Assembly: GCA_039090855.1 (NCBI GenBank) | Contig: CM077005.1 | Coordinates: 75,078,607 to 75,142,606 of the forward strand | DNA: 64,000 nucleotides | Origin: Macrothele yani | Lineage: Eukaryota > Arthropoda > Arachnida > Araneae > Macrothelidae | Direction: 5' to 3' | Shown here: positions 1-10,690 of the stretch, piece after piece | How the letters are laid out: every line of letters starts with the position of its first letter | How positions within the stretch are numbered: the stretch's first letter is position 1 | The notes under the pieces: generated by a model | Databases searched by the model: none | Seen by the model: the letters and a program-made list of their open reading frames with translations, nothing else | What the model was told of the DNA's origin: nothing | Translations under genes and position numbers: made by a program

Positions 1-243
1 CTAAAGCAGCAGAGATTATTTTCTGGGCTTTTTCAGCTGAAAAGCGAACAGGAGGCAGTGCCTCAAATGTTGCTTCTCGAACAACATTGCTTTCACCGTT
101 AACTTTCGTCCCTTCTGTCACTACAGATGTGAGCGGTTATGGTTGCCTGGAAAGCTGTTGGATGGTGCTGCAATCAGCCATTATCGCACACAGCTATTTG
201 CATTTGCCGACGTTCTATGATCGCTTCTGGTTAGGGGCCGGGA
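1..243. other. No recognisable feature
   Basis: I see no ORF or repeat match here. It lies just beyond the 3' end of the mariner relic on its left, so it could hold that element's terminal sequence, but I could not find a matching inverted end past 1300. Confidence 0.3.
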
Positions 244-1279
244 ATTAAGTTGCACACCTAATAGAAACGCCATTTTTTCATCAAAAGAATTCCCATGAGC
301 ATCAACAACGTTCTGCCAACGTGTTAACAACTTATATATTCCCCTGCAATAAAATGCCGGGGGTCATGGGAAGAGAAAAAAATTTTGAAAGGCAGCGCTT
401 AACTCATCAAAGTTGAAGTCGTGTCCACGTAAATGATTGTCGAAAGAAAGAAACAAGTGTTAGTCTGAAGATGAGATATCTGGTGAGTAAGCTGGATGAT
501 ATAAAAGCTCCATGTTCTTTGATAGTGTTTCTGGTCAATAAAGCGGAGAAAGCACGAACATTATCTTGAAGGAGCAGATCTCCCTTTCTGTGGACCACTG
601 CTGCTTCCTTCTTTTTCAGGTCCTGATGTACGCGTTTCACTTGTTCAAAGTACACTGCAGCGGTGTTCGTTTTGCCGCGTTGCGAGAGTTCATAATGTAC
701 ACGTGCTGTCCAACATGCACACAGCATAACTTAAAGTGGATTCAGTACTGCCTTAGATGTGGAAAGAATTGAGTCACTGGTGGACAGCCAATGTCTTGAA
801 CGGTTTGGGTTGCCGTACTGGACCCACTTCTCATCACATGTAAGAACACTATCAAAAAATAGTCCCTTGTAATAGCGAGACAGCAATGCAAGACAAGCTG
901 AGACACGTTGCTGTTTATTGACTGCAGACTATTCGTGCTGGACAAATTCGATAATTTGTATGCCTTACCTACTGCATGTCTTTGGACGGTTTAATCAATA
1001 ATACGAAATGACTGAGCTGGTTCCTGGTATGCTTAGCTACTGTTCTTCTCAATAGCAACTTCAGGGATTCTGTGACAAGGCTGACAGAACGACTACTCCG
1101 GGACATGTCTTGAAAGGGTTCATCTCCGTCTCTGAACTTTCGAAATTAATCCTGAATTCTGCATGAAAGCAATTGCGAAGAGTTGTTTCTGCAGCAGACG
1201 AAGGGAATTTAAATTCGTGTAAAAAATACCCACGAATGATTTCCACTGATACCACCATTGTAATCGCATGTTTTTCCAC
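244..1279 (-). pseudogene. Mariner-family transposase relic
   Basis: This is a degraded DD34D-type mariner transposase read on the minus strand. In order it shows an N-terminal helix-turn-helix region (RGYFLHEFKF, SAAETTLRN near 1200), a KFKKFRDGD-like stretch, a catalytic-core block equivalent to TCDEKWVQYGN near 830, a YELSQRGKTNTAAVYFEQ block near 690, a former DNARPH motif now reading QDNVRAF, and a C-terminal RWQNVVDAHG motif near 300. These blocks are in the order and spacing of mariner transposases of about 345 residues. They lie in several frames, so the gene carries multiple frameshifts and is dead. I could not identify terminal inverted repeats. Family assignment rests on the block order and is fairly secure; the subfamily is not determined. 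Confidence 0.85.
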
Positions 1280-1623
1280 TACCCAACTGCTTACTCATCT
1301 GATTCATATGCGCAGAGCATCATGAGATTTCAGCTGACGATATACAGCAGACGGAACGCCATCTCTCCGCAAATTCTATCATTACATGGTGTTTCTTTTG
1401 CTCCCTCGAAAAACGGCAAATACTTTTGTGGTTACCTCATAATGCATACCAGGTATAAAGATTAGATGGTTATGAACTTCTTAGTGCATCAAGGATTACG
1501 ACTGTGAATAAACATTTAATTTAACACTTGTTTTCCAGTTGCAATGATGGAGAACGCTAAATTGCTTGACTAGAGAAAACCATCCAGCCCTCCCGGTGGT
1601 CGTGTGGTCATGAGCGTCTGGCC

Positions 1624-1835
1624 GCCTCGGTGGCGCAGTGGCCTAAGCGATGGCCTCTGATAATTCGTCCGAAAGGGGTTCGGGTTCAAATCCTGGTGAG
1701 GCATGGATGTTGTGTTTGTTTTACGGCACTATCTCTCTCCCTTCCCTGGAACCAGTGACCCAAAATTAAGGACGGGCGACTGCTTATAGCCCATTAAGTT
1801 GCTCACCGTTGTCGTTAAACCCTCAATCAAAACAA
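1624..1835 (+). mobile_element. SINE-A copy (tRNA-derived)
   Basis: This copy has the family's structure. The head resembles a class II (Leu/Ser-type) tRNA, with a Pol III A box (TGGCGCAGTGG), a B box (here GGTTCAAATCC, one change from GGTTCGAATCC) and a long variable arm. The body contains GAGGCATGGATGTTGTG, the CCCTGGAACCAGTGACC segment, an imperfect CCCTAAATTAGGG palindrome and GGTCGTTAAACCTCC, and ends in an A-rich ATCAAAA tail. Head-to-tail length is about 210 bp. Confidence 0.9.
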
Positions 1836-2012
1836 AATGAGCGTGGGTTTCGGGGTAATCGTTCCAGCAGGGCCCGGGTATGAGGCATGGGTGGTGTGTT
1901 TGTTTTACTGTGCTTCCATGGAACGAATGGCACCAAATTAGTAATGGGCGTTGGCTTATTGCCGTAAAATTGCTTATGGTGGTCGTTATACCCGGAAACA
2001 AAACAAAAAAAA
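1836..2012 (+). mobile_element. SINE-A copy, old and 5'-eroded
   Basis: Directly follows the preceding SINE in the same orientation. It keeps GAGGCATGG, GTGTTTGTTTTAC, CCATGGAACGA, a changed TTAGTAATGGGCG and GGTGGTCGTTA before an A-rich tail. The tRNA head is almost unrecognisable, so this is an older copy or the remains of a head-to-tail dimer. Confidence 0.7.
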
Positions 2013-3066
2013 AAGAAGGAAAGCAACTCCTTCCATCCTGGGTTCTGTCGAGGATATATGAAAATAATTATATTCAAATCCGTTTCTTCTTGAATCTCGA
2101 AATAAACTGAATGAACAAATTATTATGTACCCCTTCCTAATAATTTGTTCCTTTGCCCTCACAAAAACATCCAGAAGTCGTGGTGAGGATTCAATGAGAT
2201 CTTGAAACCGCAGAGTGTGGTATTGACACTCATAAAACTAGGACCTCCTGTCGTACAGCATCCAGAGTTCACTAGTGGAGTTTGGCGTGTTTGAACAGAT
2301 CTATAAATTATTTACAAAAATTCTCAATGGGTTTGGGGACCGAGAATCGTAAAAACCATTTGAGTGTGATAAGCTCACTTGAATGTCGAAAATACTCCTA
2401 GATTGGTCACCAATCAGGAAGTATGCGGTGTGGCGTGCTGTTGTTGCATGGCTTAATGATCCGAAAAGGAATCGTTACGAACGGGTGAAGATGGTAGCCT
2501 AGCATGTCCACATGCGTTGTGTCGATGACGGGAGCCTCGGCATATACGAAGTGCCCACGGAACCCCATGTAAAGGCATCCTAAACTGTCTCACCTCCTTC
2601 CAGTATGATCCCAACTAAGTACGCTGAGTTCATCGTTTTCTGTGATTTACGCCAGACTCGCGTACTCCCATCGGAGTGATAGAGTTACAAATGTAATTCG
2701 CCACACTAGACGACATGTTACCAGCCTTCGCGCTCCAGTTTGCGACAGGCCTTTGCAAACTGCAGACAAATCTTTTTGTACCTTGCAGTCACCAAGGGGA
2801 CCCGATGTTGTCGTCGATTGCAAGCGGTTCTCTATATATATATATTTCTTTTGGTACGACGGAAAATATTTGTGTATAAGCTTGTGGACACGTCATCATT
2901 AAATGCTGACCTTATCTGCTCCGCGATAGCCGTGCCATTCCTTGATTCCTTGTAACGGTTCACGAGAGTCTGCACTGATCTCGAGAGTCAATATCATGTT
3001 TACGGCCACATTTCTTCCGTTGGTTGAAAGCTTTGCTGTATTTCACCAGTTTTGGTATACACGTGC
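2013..3066. other. About 1 kb without a recognised gene
   Basis: Only short ORFs without recognisable domains, plus a short TA run near 2833. I see no tRNA-like segment or transposase block. Confidence 0.4.
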
Positions 3067-3282
3067 GCCGTCCCGTGGTTGCGCAGTGGTCAAAGCGCTA
3101 GCTTCTGACTATTTGCCAGAGATCAATCTTAGTTCGGACCCTGGTGATGCATGGATGTCGTGTTTGTCTTACGCCACTGACTCTATCCCTTCTCTGGAAC
3201 CAGTGGACTTAAATTAGGGACGGGTGCTGCTTATAGCCTATTCAGTTGCTCACGGTGGTCGTTAAACCTCCAAACAAATACA
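3067..3282 (+). mobile_element. SINE-A copy, diverged
   Basis: Head with GCGCAGTGGTCAAAGCG and a decayed B box. The body matches the family from TGATGCATGGATG through CTGGAACCAGTGG, TTAAATTAGGGACGGG and GGTGGTCGTTAAACCTCC. The insert between the A and B boxes is rearranged compared with better copies. Confidence 0.85.
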
Positions 3283-3360
3283 CGTTCGATGATGTGATGT
3301 GAAATCCCATCAGTTCAGCAGTTTCGGTGACTGATCACCCTGCTTTTCTCACAGCTAATA

Positions 3361-4784
3361 CACTGACGTAAAAAAAATTCCCAACACCACGAAAAAATAG
3401 TTGTAGAGGAATGAAATGGTGGCAATACATTTGTATAGGTAACATATTTAATCGATTAAGGTTTTAAGATCACAGCTTATTGTAAGCGTGAGAAGAGCCA
3501 TTTTAAATGTGAAATGCTGGTACATTAATAACCGGTGTAACCGCCAGAATGTTGAATGCAAGCACGCAAACGTTCATGCATTGTGTCGTACAGGTGCTGG
3601 ATGTCAGTTTGTGGGATGGAGTTCCATGCCTGTTGCACTTGGTCGGTCAATACAGGGACGGTTAATGCTAGTTGGGGGTGACGCTGGAGTTGTCGTCCAA
3701 TGATGTCCCATACGTGCTCGATTGGTGAAAGATCTGGTGATCTAGCAGGCCCAGGCAACATGTCGACACTCTGTAGAGCATGTTGGGTTACAACAGCGGT
3801 ATGCGGACGAGCGTTATCCAGTTGGAAAACACCCCCTGGAATGCTGTTCATGAATGGCAGCACAACAGGTTGAATCACCAGACCGACGTACAACTGTGCC
3901 GTCAGGGTGCGTGGGATAACCACGAGAGTGCTCATGCTGTCATAGGAAATTGCTCCCCAGACCATAACTCCAGGTGTAGGTCCAGTGTGTCTCGGCCGCA
4001 GACAGGTTGGTTGCAGGCGCTCACCTGGCTTCCTTCTAAACAACACTCGGCTATCACTGGCACCCAAGCAGAACCGGCTTTCATCAGAAAACACAACAGA
4101 TCTCCACTCCGTTCTCCAATGAGCTGTAGCTTGACACCCCTTACGTCGCAAACGGCAGTGGTTTGAAGTAAGTGGAATGCACGCTACAGGGCGTATGGCT
4201 CGGAGCTGTTCTTCAAGTAACCGGTTTATAACAGTTCCTTGTGTCACTGTGGTGGCAACTGCAGCTCGAATTGCTGCACTGACGCGGTACGATGCGCCAC
4301 GGCCATACGCCGTACACGGCGGTATCCCTCTCAGTAGTGCCACGTAGCCGGCCGGAACCCGGTCTTCTTGAGGCAGTACCTTCCTTTGACCTCCGCTGCC
4401 AACAATCATGCACAGTGGCCACATTTCTGCCAAGTCGTTCTGCAATATTGCGGAAAGAAAATCCACCTCCTCGTAGCCCTATTACACGACCTCATTCAAA
4501 CTCCGTGAGCTGTTGATAATGGCTTCTTCGTCTTCTTAAAGGCATTCTTGACTAACATCAACACCCTACGTCGAATCTCAACGATAACTAACGCTCACGA
4601 ACGTTACAGCGCGTATTTACAGCAAACCTGCTTTGCATGCTCCGAGGGGCGCTACTAGCGCCACACGTATGCGCCGAGCGCGAAATTTGCATAGACGTCA
4701 TCTTACAGATGTACTCTCACCGCCTACCAACTGTCGTTTATCTAACACAACCCCTTCTTGGTGTTGGGATTTTTTCTGTCAGTG
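3361..4784 (-). mobile_element. Tc1-like transposon, DD32E-spaced type
   Basis: A complete-looking Tc1/mariner element of 1424 bp. The left end reads CACTGACGTAAAAAA followed by CCCAACACCA, and the right end is its inverted counterpart (TGGTGTTGGG, CTGTCAGTG). The element is flanked on both sides by TA (3359-3360 and 4785-4786), the target duplication expected for this superfamily. The transposase is read on the minus strand. Confidence 0.95.
3525..4545 (-). pseudogene. Tc1-like transposase (DD32E spacing), disrupted
   Basis: Cut-and-paste DNA transposase of the IS630/Tc1/mariner superfamily. I place the start at the ATG at 4543-4545, which gives an N-terminal HTH segment (LTEFE, GFSFRNIAERLGRNVATVHD); the 313-residue open frame begins later and misses it. 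An in-frame TGA replaces an Arg codon just after LTEFE, and a frameshift near 4350 separates the HTH from the catalytic part. The catalytic core is otherwise open: VVFSDESRFCLGAS (first D), VFQLDNARPHTA (second D) and SPDLSPIEHVWD (E). Between the second D and the E I count 32 residues, against 34 in canonical Tc1. The C-terminus ends IQHSGGYTGY. It is inactive as it stands, but the core is well preserved. Confidence 0.92.
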
Positions 4785-4943
4785 TATTTTGAAATCGTCA
4801 AACTCAATTATGTAGCTCCCTGTGCCATTGATTACTTTTCCGTGACTGCTCTACAATGCGTGGAGACCTGCTCTATTTATACTCATTATCAGTTTCAGAG
4901 TCATACGTTACTAGACGAGATACTTTATTTTATTTTTTTATTT

Positions 4944-5157
4944 TTTTTATTGGAGGTTTAACGACCACCGTGAGCAACTCAATGGGTTATAAGCAGTCAC
5001 CCGTCCCTAATTTAGGGTCACTGGTTCCAGGGAAGGGTGAGAACCAGTATCGTAAGACAAACACAACATCCATGCCTCATCGGGATTTGAACCCGGACCC
5101 CTTTCGTACGAATGATCAGAGGCCATCGCTTAGACCGCTGCGTCACCGGGGCGGCTA
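4944..5157 (-). mobile_element. SINE-A copy
   Basis: Nearly full-length on the minus strand, with a T-rich stretch at 4925-4950 (the poly(A) tail), then body and head ending in ACCGGGGCGGC. It abuts the next minus-strand copy. Confidence 0.93.
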
Positions 5158-5378
5158 CTTTTTTTTTTTTTTTTTGAGGTTTAATGACAACCGTGAGCAA
5201 TTTAATGGGCTATGAGCAGTTGCCCATTCCTAATTTAAGGCCACTTGTTCCAGGGAAGGGAGAGAGTCAGTGCCATAGGACAAACACAACATCCACACCT
5301 CACCGGGATTCGAACCCGGACTCTCTTGGACAAATGGTTAGAAGCTAGCATTCAAACCATCTCGCCACCGAGGAGGCA
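5158..5378 (-). mobile_element. SINE-A copy, diverged
   Basis: Begins with about 16 Ts (the tail) and keeps the whole family layout on the minus strand. The region between the B box and A box is altered, and the head ends CGCCACCGAGGAGGC. Two copies tail-to-head in the same orientation suggest insertion at the end of an existing SINE. Confidence 0.9.
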
Positions 5379-6640
5379 ACGCGATGGTTCTGCTTTACAT
5401 ATTGTTATCGGTATATATATAATAATTTCTCCATTCAGTGTACATTTTACCAGTCATGAATTGTAGCTCACGAAGTGGCTTCTTGAAGAATGTTGTGGTG
5501 GATCATGAACGGAGTTGATGTTACTTACATGACACAATACCTTTTGCCTGATGCAAACCTGAAGGAAATCCTTGAAACACAATGGTTGAAAAGATGTCAC
5601 AACATATTTTATTTTCTGATAAGCGAGAAAAAATATTTTTTAATAAATCCAAATTCATATTTTAAAACTTCGATGCTTTTGCATCCACTGATATTAAAAT
5701 GTCATAGGAATCTCTGCTCTCAGAAGCGGCTCCAAAGCTACGGGTCCCAATTATCGTAATAGATCATGAATGCCGGTGATTCAAGATACATCACCACACA
5801 CGCTTCCCGAGTGCATCCGCGACGTTCACATCCGAACAACTTTATTCGGCACTCATCATTACGCGTTTCTGCATCAGCGAGATCAAATGCCACTCATGTC
5901 CATTTGATCCTCGGTTTATGTAGCATGTCTCATCATTCCACATCAACATCATCCTCTTCTGTTAAGATTCATTCTTCCTCCCTTTGCAAAATTACAAGTG
6001 TTGTCTCGAGTTTAAAGCTGATTGCCTAGGGCTAGAGAGAGCAGCCCTACTCTGAGATTCCATTCTGTACCTTCCTAACGGTGGTTGTTCCGAAAGCTAT
6101 CTCTGTACTTGTGCCCCTCGCTAGATCTATAAGCGCGTGGCTTTGTGAGATTCCGCTAGAATGCATTTAAAATGCGAAAACGCAATTGAACCATTAATGA
6201 TAAGCATGAAGTTTAACTCACAATAATGCCACTAGACCCTATCAAATATACCGAAGACTTTTTCAACTCTAAAATCAGTAGTAAATTTTTATTCCCACTG
6301 TGAGCAATAAAGAATAGACCAGGACTGATGTGTATGAATCTAACACAAAACAAAGTAAACTTCAAGCAATACAACTTCCATAACTTCTGTGTAAGTTGTG
6401 AAATTCACGTTTTTCGGTATATGATCATTTTTATCTCTTACAGAGATATTTTTATTTCGGTTTGGAAACTATCGATATCGTGCAATTGTTGCTACTGTTT
6501 CTTCCCCATATGTTCATACAACAAATTAAACCTCTGGTCTTGTAATTGTATCACGTACATGTGTATGCGATAGTTGTTTATGTACTGCCGAAACGCACTG
6601 ATAACTCATTTCTCTTATGTTTACCGCACTGTGTTCTATA
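5379..6640. other. About 1.2 kb with no recognised feature
   Basis: Only short ORFs without domain signatures. One pyrimidine-rich stretch lies near 5920-6000. I see no transposase block or tRNA-like sequence. Confidence 0.4.
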
Positions 6641-6900
6641 ACGAAGTAAATTTCTCCGTAATTTTTGGTCCACGCTAGGGATCGAACCTGAGTCCACTTA
6701 TTATTCCGGAGCAAGTCGCTCTACCAACTGAGCTACGCAGATGATCGTTCTCGCTGCTATCTACCTTTATGTCGTGTGCGTCCTGCGAGGCAGGTATGTC
6801 ACATCTCCCCCCTCCTCTCATGGTCACGGGTCCGCCGTGACCATGAATCGTCGTAGGCAGCGTCCACTGAAGAACGTACTCTTGAGAACTCCCAGTCAGT
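6641..6900 (-). mobile_element. SINE-B repeat, left part with tRNA-like module
   Basis: The module at about 6670-6740 is, on the minus strand, tRNA-like: GTAGCTCAGTTGGTAGAG (A box) and GGTTCGATCCC (B box). It is followed on the plus side by GCTATCTACCTTTATGTCGTGTGCGTCC-type sequence and a body containing TCACGGGTCCGCCGTGACC. The body is interrupted at about 6901 by SINE-A DNA and resumes at about 7384. Confidence 0.8.
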
Positions 6901-7350
6901 CGCCGCCCCGGTGGCGCAGTGGTCTAAGGCGATGGCCTCTGATCATTCGTCCGAAAGGGGTCCGGGTTCGAATCCCGGTGAGGCATGGATGATGTGTTTG
7001 TCTTACGACACTGGCTCTTTCCCTTCCTTGGAACCAGTGACCCTAAATTAGGGACGGGCGACTGCTTTTTTTTTTTTTTTTTCTTTTTTTGATTGGAGGT
7101 TTAACGACCACCCTGAGCAACTCAATGGGCTATAAGCAGTCGCCCGTCCCTAATTTACGGTCACTGGTTCCAGGGAAGGGAGAGAGCCAGTGCCGTAAGA
7201 CAAACACAACATCCATGCCTCACCGGGATTCGAACCCGGACCCCTTTCGGACGAATGATCAGAGGCCATTGCCTTAGACTACTGCGCAACCGGGGCGGCA
7301 CGGGCGACTGCTTATAGCCCATTGAGTTGCTCACGGTGGTCGTTAAACAT
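6901..7350 (+). mobile_element. SINE-A copy split by a second SINE-A
   Basis: The plus-strand SINE runs from GCCGCCCCGGTGG at 6902 to ACGGGCGACTGCTT at 7067. A minus-strand SINE-A occupies 7068-7299, and the first element resumes at 7300 with the same ACGGGCGACTGCTT, continuing through GGTGGTCGTTAAAC to an A-rich tail. The outer SINE itself sits inside the SINE-B repeat. Confidence 0.95.
7068..7299 (-). mobile_element. SINE-A copy nested in another SINE-A
   Basis: Flanked by a perfect 14-bp direct repeat, ACGGGCGACTGCTT, at 7054-7067 and 7300-7313. This is a textbook target-site duplication. Starts with a poly(T) run (its poly(A) tail) and ends in ACCGGGGCGGC. The intact duplication marks it as one of the younger insertions here. 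Confidence 0.97.
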
Positions 7351-7383
7351 CAAAAAAAAACAAAAAAAGAAAAAAAAAGAACC

Positions 7384-7548
7384 CTGTCAATCTAGTGTGT
7401 GGAACGCAACATCACACACTTTTTTTATCTTTCAAAGCGCTGAAGAAGGGATTGTCTTATTTTTCCTGTCTCGCGGTGTGGAAGGAACATCACACCGTTG
7501 GGAGATCTTGAGCGGCCGGGTCATCCGGAAAGTTCGGGCGCCATTATA
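7384..7548 (-). mobile_element. SINE-B repeat, right part
   Basis: Continuation of the 6641-6900 unit after the SINE-A insertions: GTGTGTGGAACGCAACATCA, GAAGAAGGGATT, TTTTTCCTGTCTCGC, GTTCGGGCGCCA. The same order of blocks occurs without interruption at 33145-33305, which shows the two halves belong together. Confidence 0.8.
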
Positions 7549-7705
7549 ACGAAGTAAATTCCTCCGTCATTTTTGGTCCACGCAGGGATCGAACCAGAGT
7601 CCATTTATTCCGGAACAAGTTACTCTACCAACTGAGCAACGCAGACGTTGGTAATCGCTGCTATCTGCCTTTATGTCGTGTGCGTCCTGCGGGGCAGGCA
7701 CGTCA
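7549..7705 (-). mobile_element. SINE-B, second tRNA-like module
   Basis: A second copy of the tRNA-like module directly follows the body: TTTTTGGTCCACGC, GGGATCGAACC, CCAACTGAGCAACGCAGACG, then GCTATCTGCCTTTATGTCG and GGCAGGCACGTCACA. The unit therefore carries the tRNA-like module at both ends in direct orientation. Confidence 0.8.
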
Positions 7706-7873
7706 CAGTTCACATGTAAACTTCGTACTGTCGAATCTTAAAATCCCCCTCACTCAACCATTCTTTCTATTGGGGAATGTGTTTGCGAAAGAACTATCAA
7801 AAACTTTCTGTGTTACACAAGATTTTTTTTCCTTTTTCGAGAACAGCGGCTTTGTTCTGAAGCATCTTATATA

Positions 7874-9413
7874 CACTGCTGGACAATTATTAAGGACGGA
7901 TCATAAACGGCTATATAGCGCATAAAAATGTAAGTGTGGTTGGATGCCAAGTGAAATAAAATAATGTCAGAATGCCAGGACATTACAAGAAAGACAATTT
8001 ATTGTGCTCTGAAATCCAGAAGGCTTTGGAACGTGTTCAAGGGACAAACAGGCCATTTTGTGCAGAATACGTAAACGTGAAGAAAATGCAATTACCGTGC
8101 GCAGGCGTTCCGGCGTAAGATGCCAATACGAGATATGGACACCATAGAGGGCGATGCAAGATTCCACACGTCGTGTCGTGCATTGCACAATATTATCAAG
8201 CAGCTGTTGGGGTAATTTATCCCATTCCTCTGTCAGTGCACGAATGAGGGTGTCCTTGTTTATTGGAGGGCATTGGCGACCAGCAAGACTCCTCCCCAAA
8301 GCATCTCACACATTTTCAATGGGATTCAGATCTGGAGAACATGCTGGCCATACGAGGCGTTGAATATCCTCGCTCTCAGGGCACTCCTGGACAGCGACTG
8401 TTCGATGACATGTTGCGTTGTCGTCCATGAAAATGAATCTATCACCGACAGTACCACGGAACATGCGAACATGAGGTAGCAGAACATCATTAATGTATCG
8501 TTGGCCAGTCATAGTCCAATTTGGAAGCACATAGAGGGACGTACGGCCATTGATCATGATGCTAGCCCATACCATGACACTACATGTTGGTTATCGGTCC
8601 ATTTCCTGTATGCTTGCTGGAAAATATGCAGTACCACTATCACGCCAGATCAGTATTCGTCGATCATCAGACGATAGACTGTATCTACTCTCATCTGAGA
8701 AAAGGACAGCAGACCAGTCGTTATCAGTCCAATTACGATGTTGATGGCACCATTGTAAACGGGCGGTACGGTGACGTCTGGACAATAGGATGCACGCAAC
8801 AGGACGGCGGGCGTATAGTCCTCCTTCATGCAAACATCTGGCGACAGTTTTTCGGGAGATCCGCTTGCCAGTAGCAGCCATAAACTGATTTGCTACCTCA
8901 CTAGCTGTGCTGCGCCGGTGTCGTTTTGTTGATAGCACTATGTATCGATCTTCTTAAGGTGTCGTACTACGAACACGACCTCCCCAGTGACGTTTGCTAC
9001 ACTCTCCATTTGTTTGAAATGATTTCCAAATCCTTGAAACAACACTGTGGCTGACGTCGAACTTCCTGGCAACATCTGTTATTTTTCGCCCTTCTTCAAT
9101 CTTGCCAATAATACAGCCATGCGTAAAATCATCTAGTGATGCCGGGAAGACATACTGAAACTTGCAAGCTCGTCAATTGATTCTTTCCCTATCAACTTTG
9201 CGTTTGAACAACAGCGGTCAATATGCGTCAAATCCTTTATATCTCTTATCAGCGCTATGGCGTCACGAACAAGTTCAGCAATTCAAAATTTGCATACGCA
9301 CAACACGTCTTACTGTATCCAGCACTTATGCTAATTTCCACATTTTCCTGCCTTCCATTTTATGGTTGCTATCGTTGCTATTGTCATCCGTCCTTAGCAA
9401 TTGTCCGGCAGTG
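7874..9413 (-). mobile_element. Tc1-like transposon, DD34E
   Basis: 1540-bp element bounded by inverted ends CACTGCTGGACAATTATTAA (left) and the inverse of CACTGCCGGACAATTGCTAA (right), with TA on each side (7872-7873 and 9414-9415). It encloses a minus-strand transposase relic. Confidence 0.95.
7967..9153 (-). pseudogene. Tc1 transposase (DD34E), disrupted
   Basis: Read on the minus strand from the ATG at 9151-9153 (MSSRHH). In order: an HTH region (DDFTHGCIIGKIEEGRK, DVARKFDVSHSVVSRIWKSF), a linker with RKTVARCLHEGGLYARRP, the first catalytic block VLFSDESRYSLSSDD near 8690, a FMDDNATCHRTV block with the second D near 8430, and SPDLNPIENV with the E near 8310. The spacing between second D and E is 34 residues, the usual Tc1 value. 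Frameshifts and at least one stop separate the HTH, the first catalytic block, the second catalytic block and the C-terminus. The protein would have been about 340-390 residues. Confidence 0.92.
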
Positions 9414-9466
9414 TATAAGAGATTTCCAGAGTTCAAAGAGTTCGAATCAACGTTAATAACACGAGT

Positions 9467-9502
9467 ACGTTGTACAGATCTTCTTGGAGATCTGTACAAC
9501 GT
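9467..9502. repeat. Perfect 15-bp inverted repeat, 6-nt loop
   Basis: ACGTTGTACAGATCT at 9467-9481 is followed, after TCTTGG, by its exact reverse complement at 9488-9502. It lies 54 bp outside the right end of the Tc1 element. Confidence 0.9.
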
Positions 9503-10440
9503 TGGAGTGTCGAGGTGAGAGTAACCTCGTCAAGTCAAACTCTTGCACAATCCAGAACGTTATTGTAAACTCGAGGAGGTACCCGGCGCTGCCCGGGTTT
9601 AACAAAAAATACATGAATCAGCTTCTGGATCAGCTTTTTCCAAGCTTTACTAAACATGATATATTTCTCAGAAACATTTAACTGAAACAGGTGTTAAATA
9701 TGTTGCTGTAATAAAAAGAAAAGGATTAAAAAACAAACAAAATCACTAATTGTGCCGGCACAAGTTGCTTAAATCAGCAGTCTTTATTGACTGCGATATA
9801 CTAAGAAATTTGAAATGCATGAAAAATCTACATTTTTCTCCCGTGTTCTGATCAGTTTAATGCACTGTTAATTCGAAGCGCAAGTAAGTTTATCTTTGAG
9901 AAGCGTCTGGGTCACCGACAGTAGAGTGTTCTTTTATTTGGAATCAAGATGAAGAGTTTTTCAATTTTATTAATTCAGGAGGAACCAGCATAAAGCTGTT
10001 CATGGGAAAAGCGTGAATTTTGTAGGTTGAGGGCATTAACTTTTAACGATTGAACTTGTGTCTTCTTGGTACTCAAGGCAAAACTCAGAACAACAGGAAA
10101 CTGTAGGTGTTTAAACTGAAATAGAAGGTGAGATGGGGCAATTGAAATGCGTGGAATAAAATCATGGTCTCCTGCATCATGGTCAGTCATGATAGTAGCT
10201 CCAATGACATTTGACATGAGTTTCTCGATAGTCAGTCATTTTCCATTTTATATTGCAGAGGGATCCTGATCTCATCGGCTAAAATAAACCAATCCTAAAG
10301 ATGATGTGAGCGAATGCGCAAACGGAGGAATAGCAATATTAAGGTTGGAGAAAATGAAATGCAAGAAAATTCTCATTTTCCTCTCATTTCATTTCATGTG
10401 TTCAATTTAATTTCATTGAAAAAAAAATTTTCTGTAAAAA
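9503..10440. other. No recognised gene
   Basis: AT-rich sequence with short ORFs only; the longest (about 80 codons, minus strand, 9975-10217) has no recognisable domain. Confidence 0.35.
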
Positions 10441-10479
10441 AACGCGGAACTGATATTTTTTAAATAGTAAAATTATTCC

Positions 10480-10690
10480 TAGCGTTAAGTTACACAGAGA
10501 GAGCCGCGGTGTGAAACGTAAGCTAACCCACGGTAACTGCGGCGGAAGGATACACGCGACATTTTGGAAGTCTGACACCGTGAACCAAAAATCTCAAATT
10601 TTATATTGTAAATCGAGCGCGTTATTTCAAATTCAAAACAATGATTGAAGAATTAATAAGTAGGAACTGTACACTAATTATACTCAAAAT
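10480..10690 (+). repeat. Isolated monomer of the ~212-bp satellite
   Basis: Matches the units of the 13.17-14.10 kb array: AGCCGCGGTGTGAAACGTAA, CGGTAACTGCGGCGGAAGGA, GGAAGTCTGACACCGTGAAC, ATTGTAAATCGAGCGCGTTA, TTCAAATTCAAAACAATG. It is separated from the rest of the array by about 2.4 kb of different sequence. Confidence 0.8.

Noticed and set aside
3780..4166. 128-codon plus-strand ORF
   Set aside because: Antisense of the DD32E transposase core at 3525-4545.
4856..5215. 119-codon ORF and similar ORFs beginning GGLTTTVSNSMGYKQSP
   Set aside because: These recur wherever SINE-A sits on the opposite strand. They are SINE translations, not a conserved protein family.
6670..6740. Functional tRNA gene (minus strand)
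   Set aside because: A and B boxes are present but the same module repeats at 7560-7640, 32940-32980 and 35500-35550 within a SINE-like unit, and the acceptor stem does not pair.
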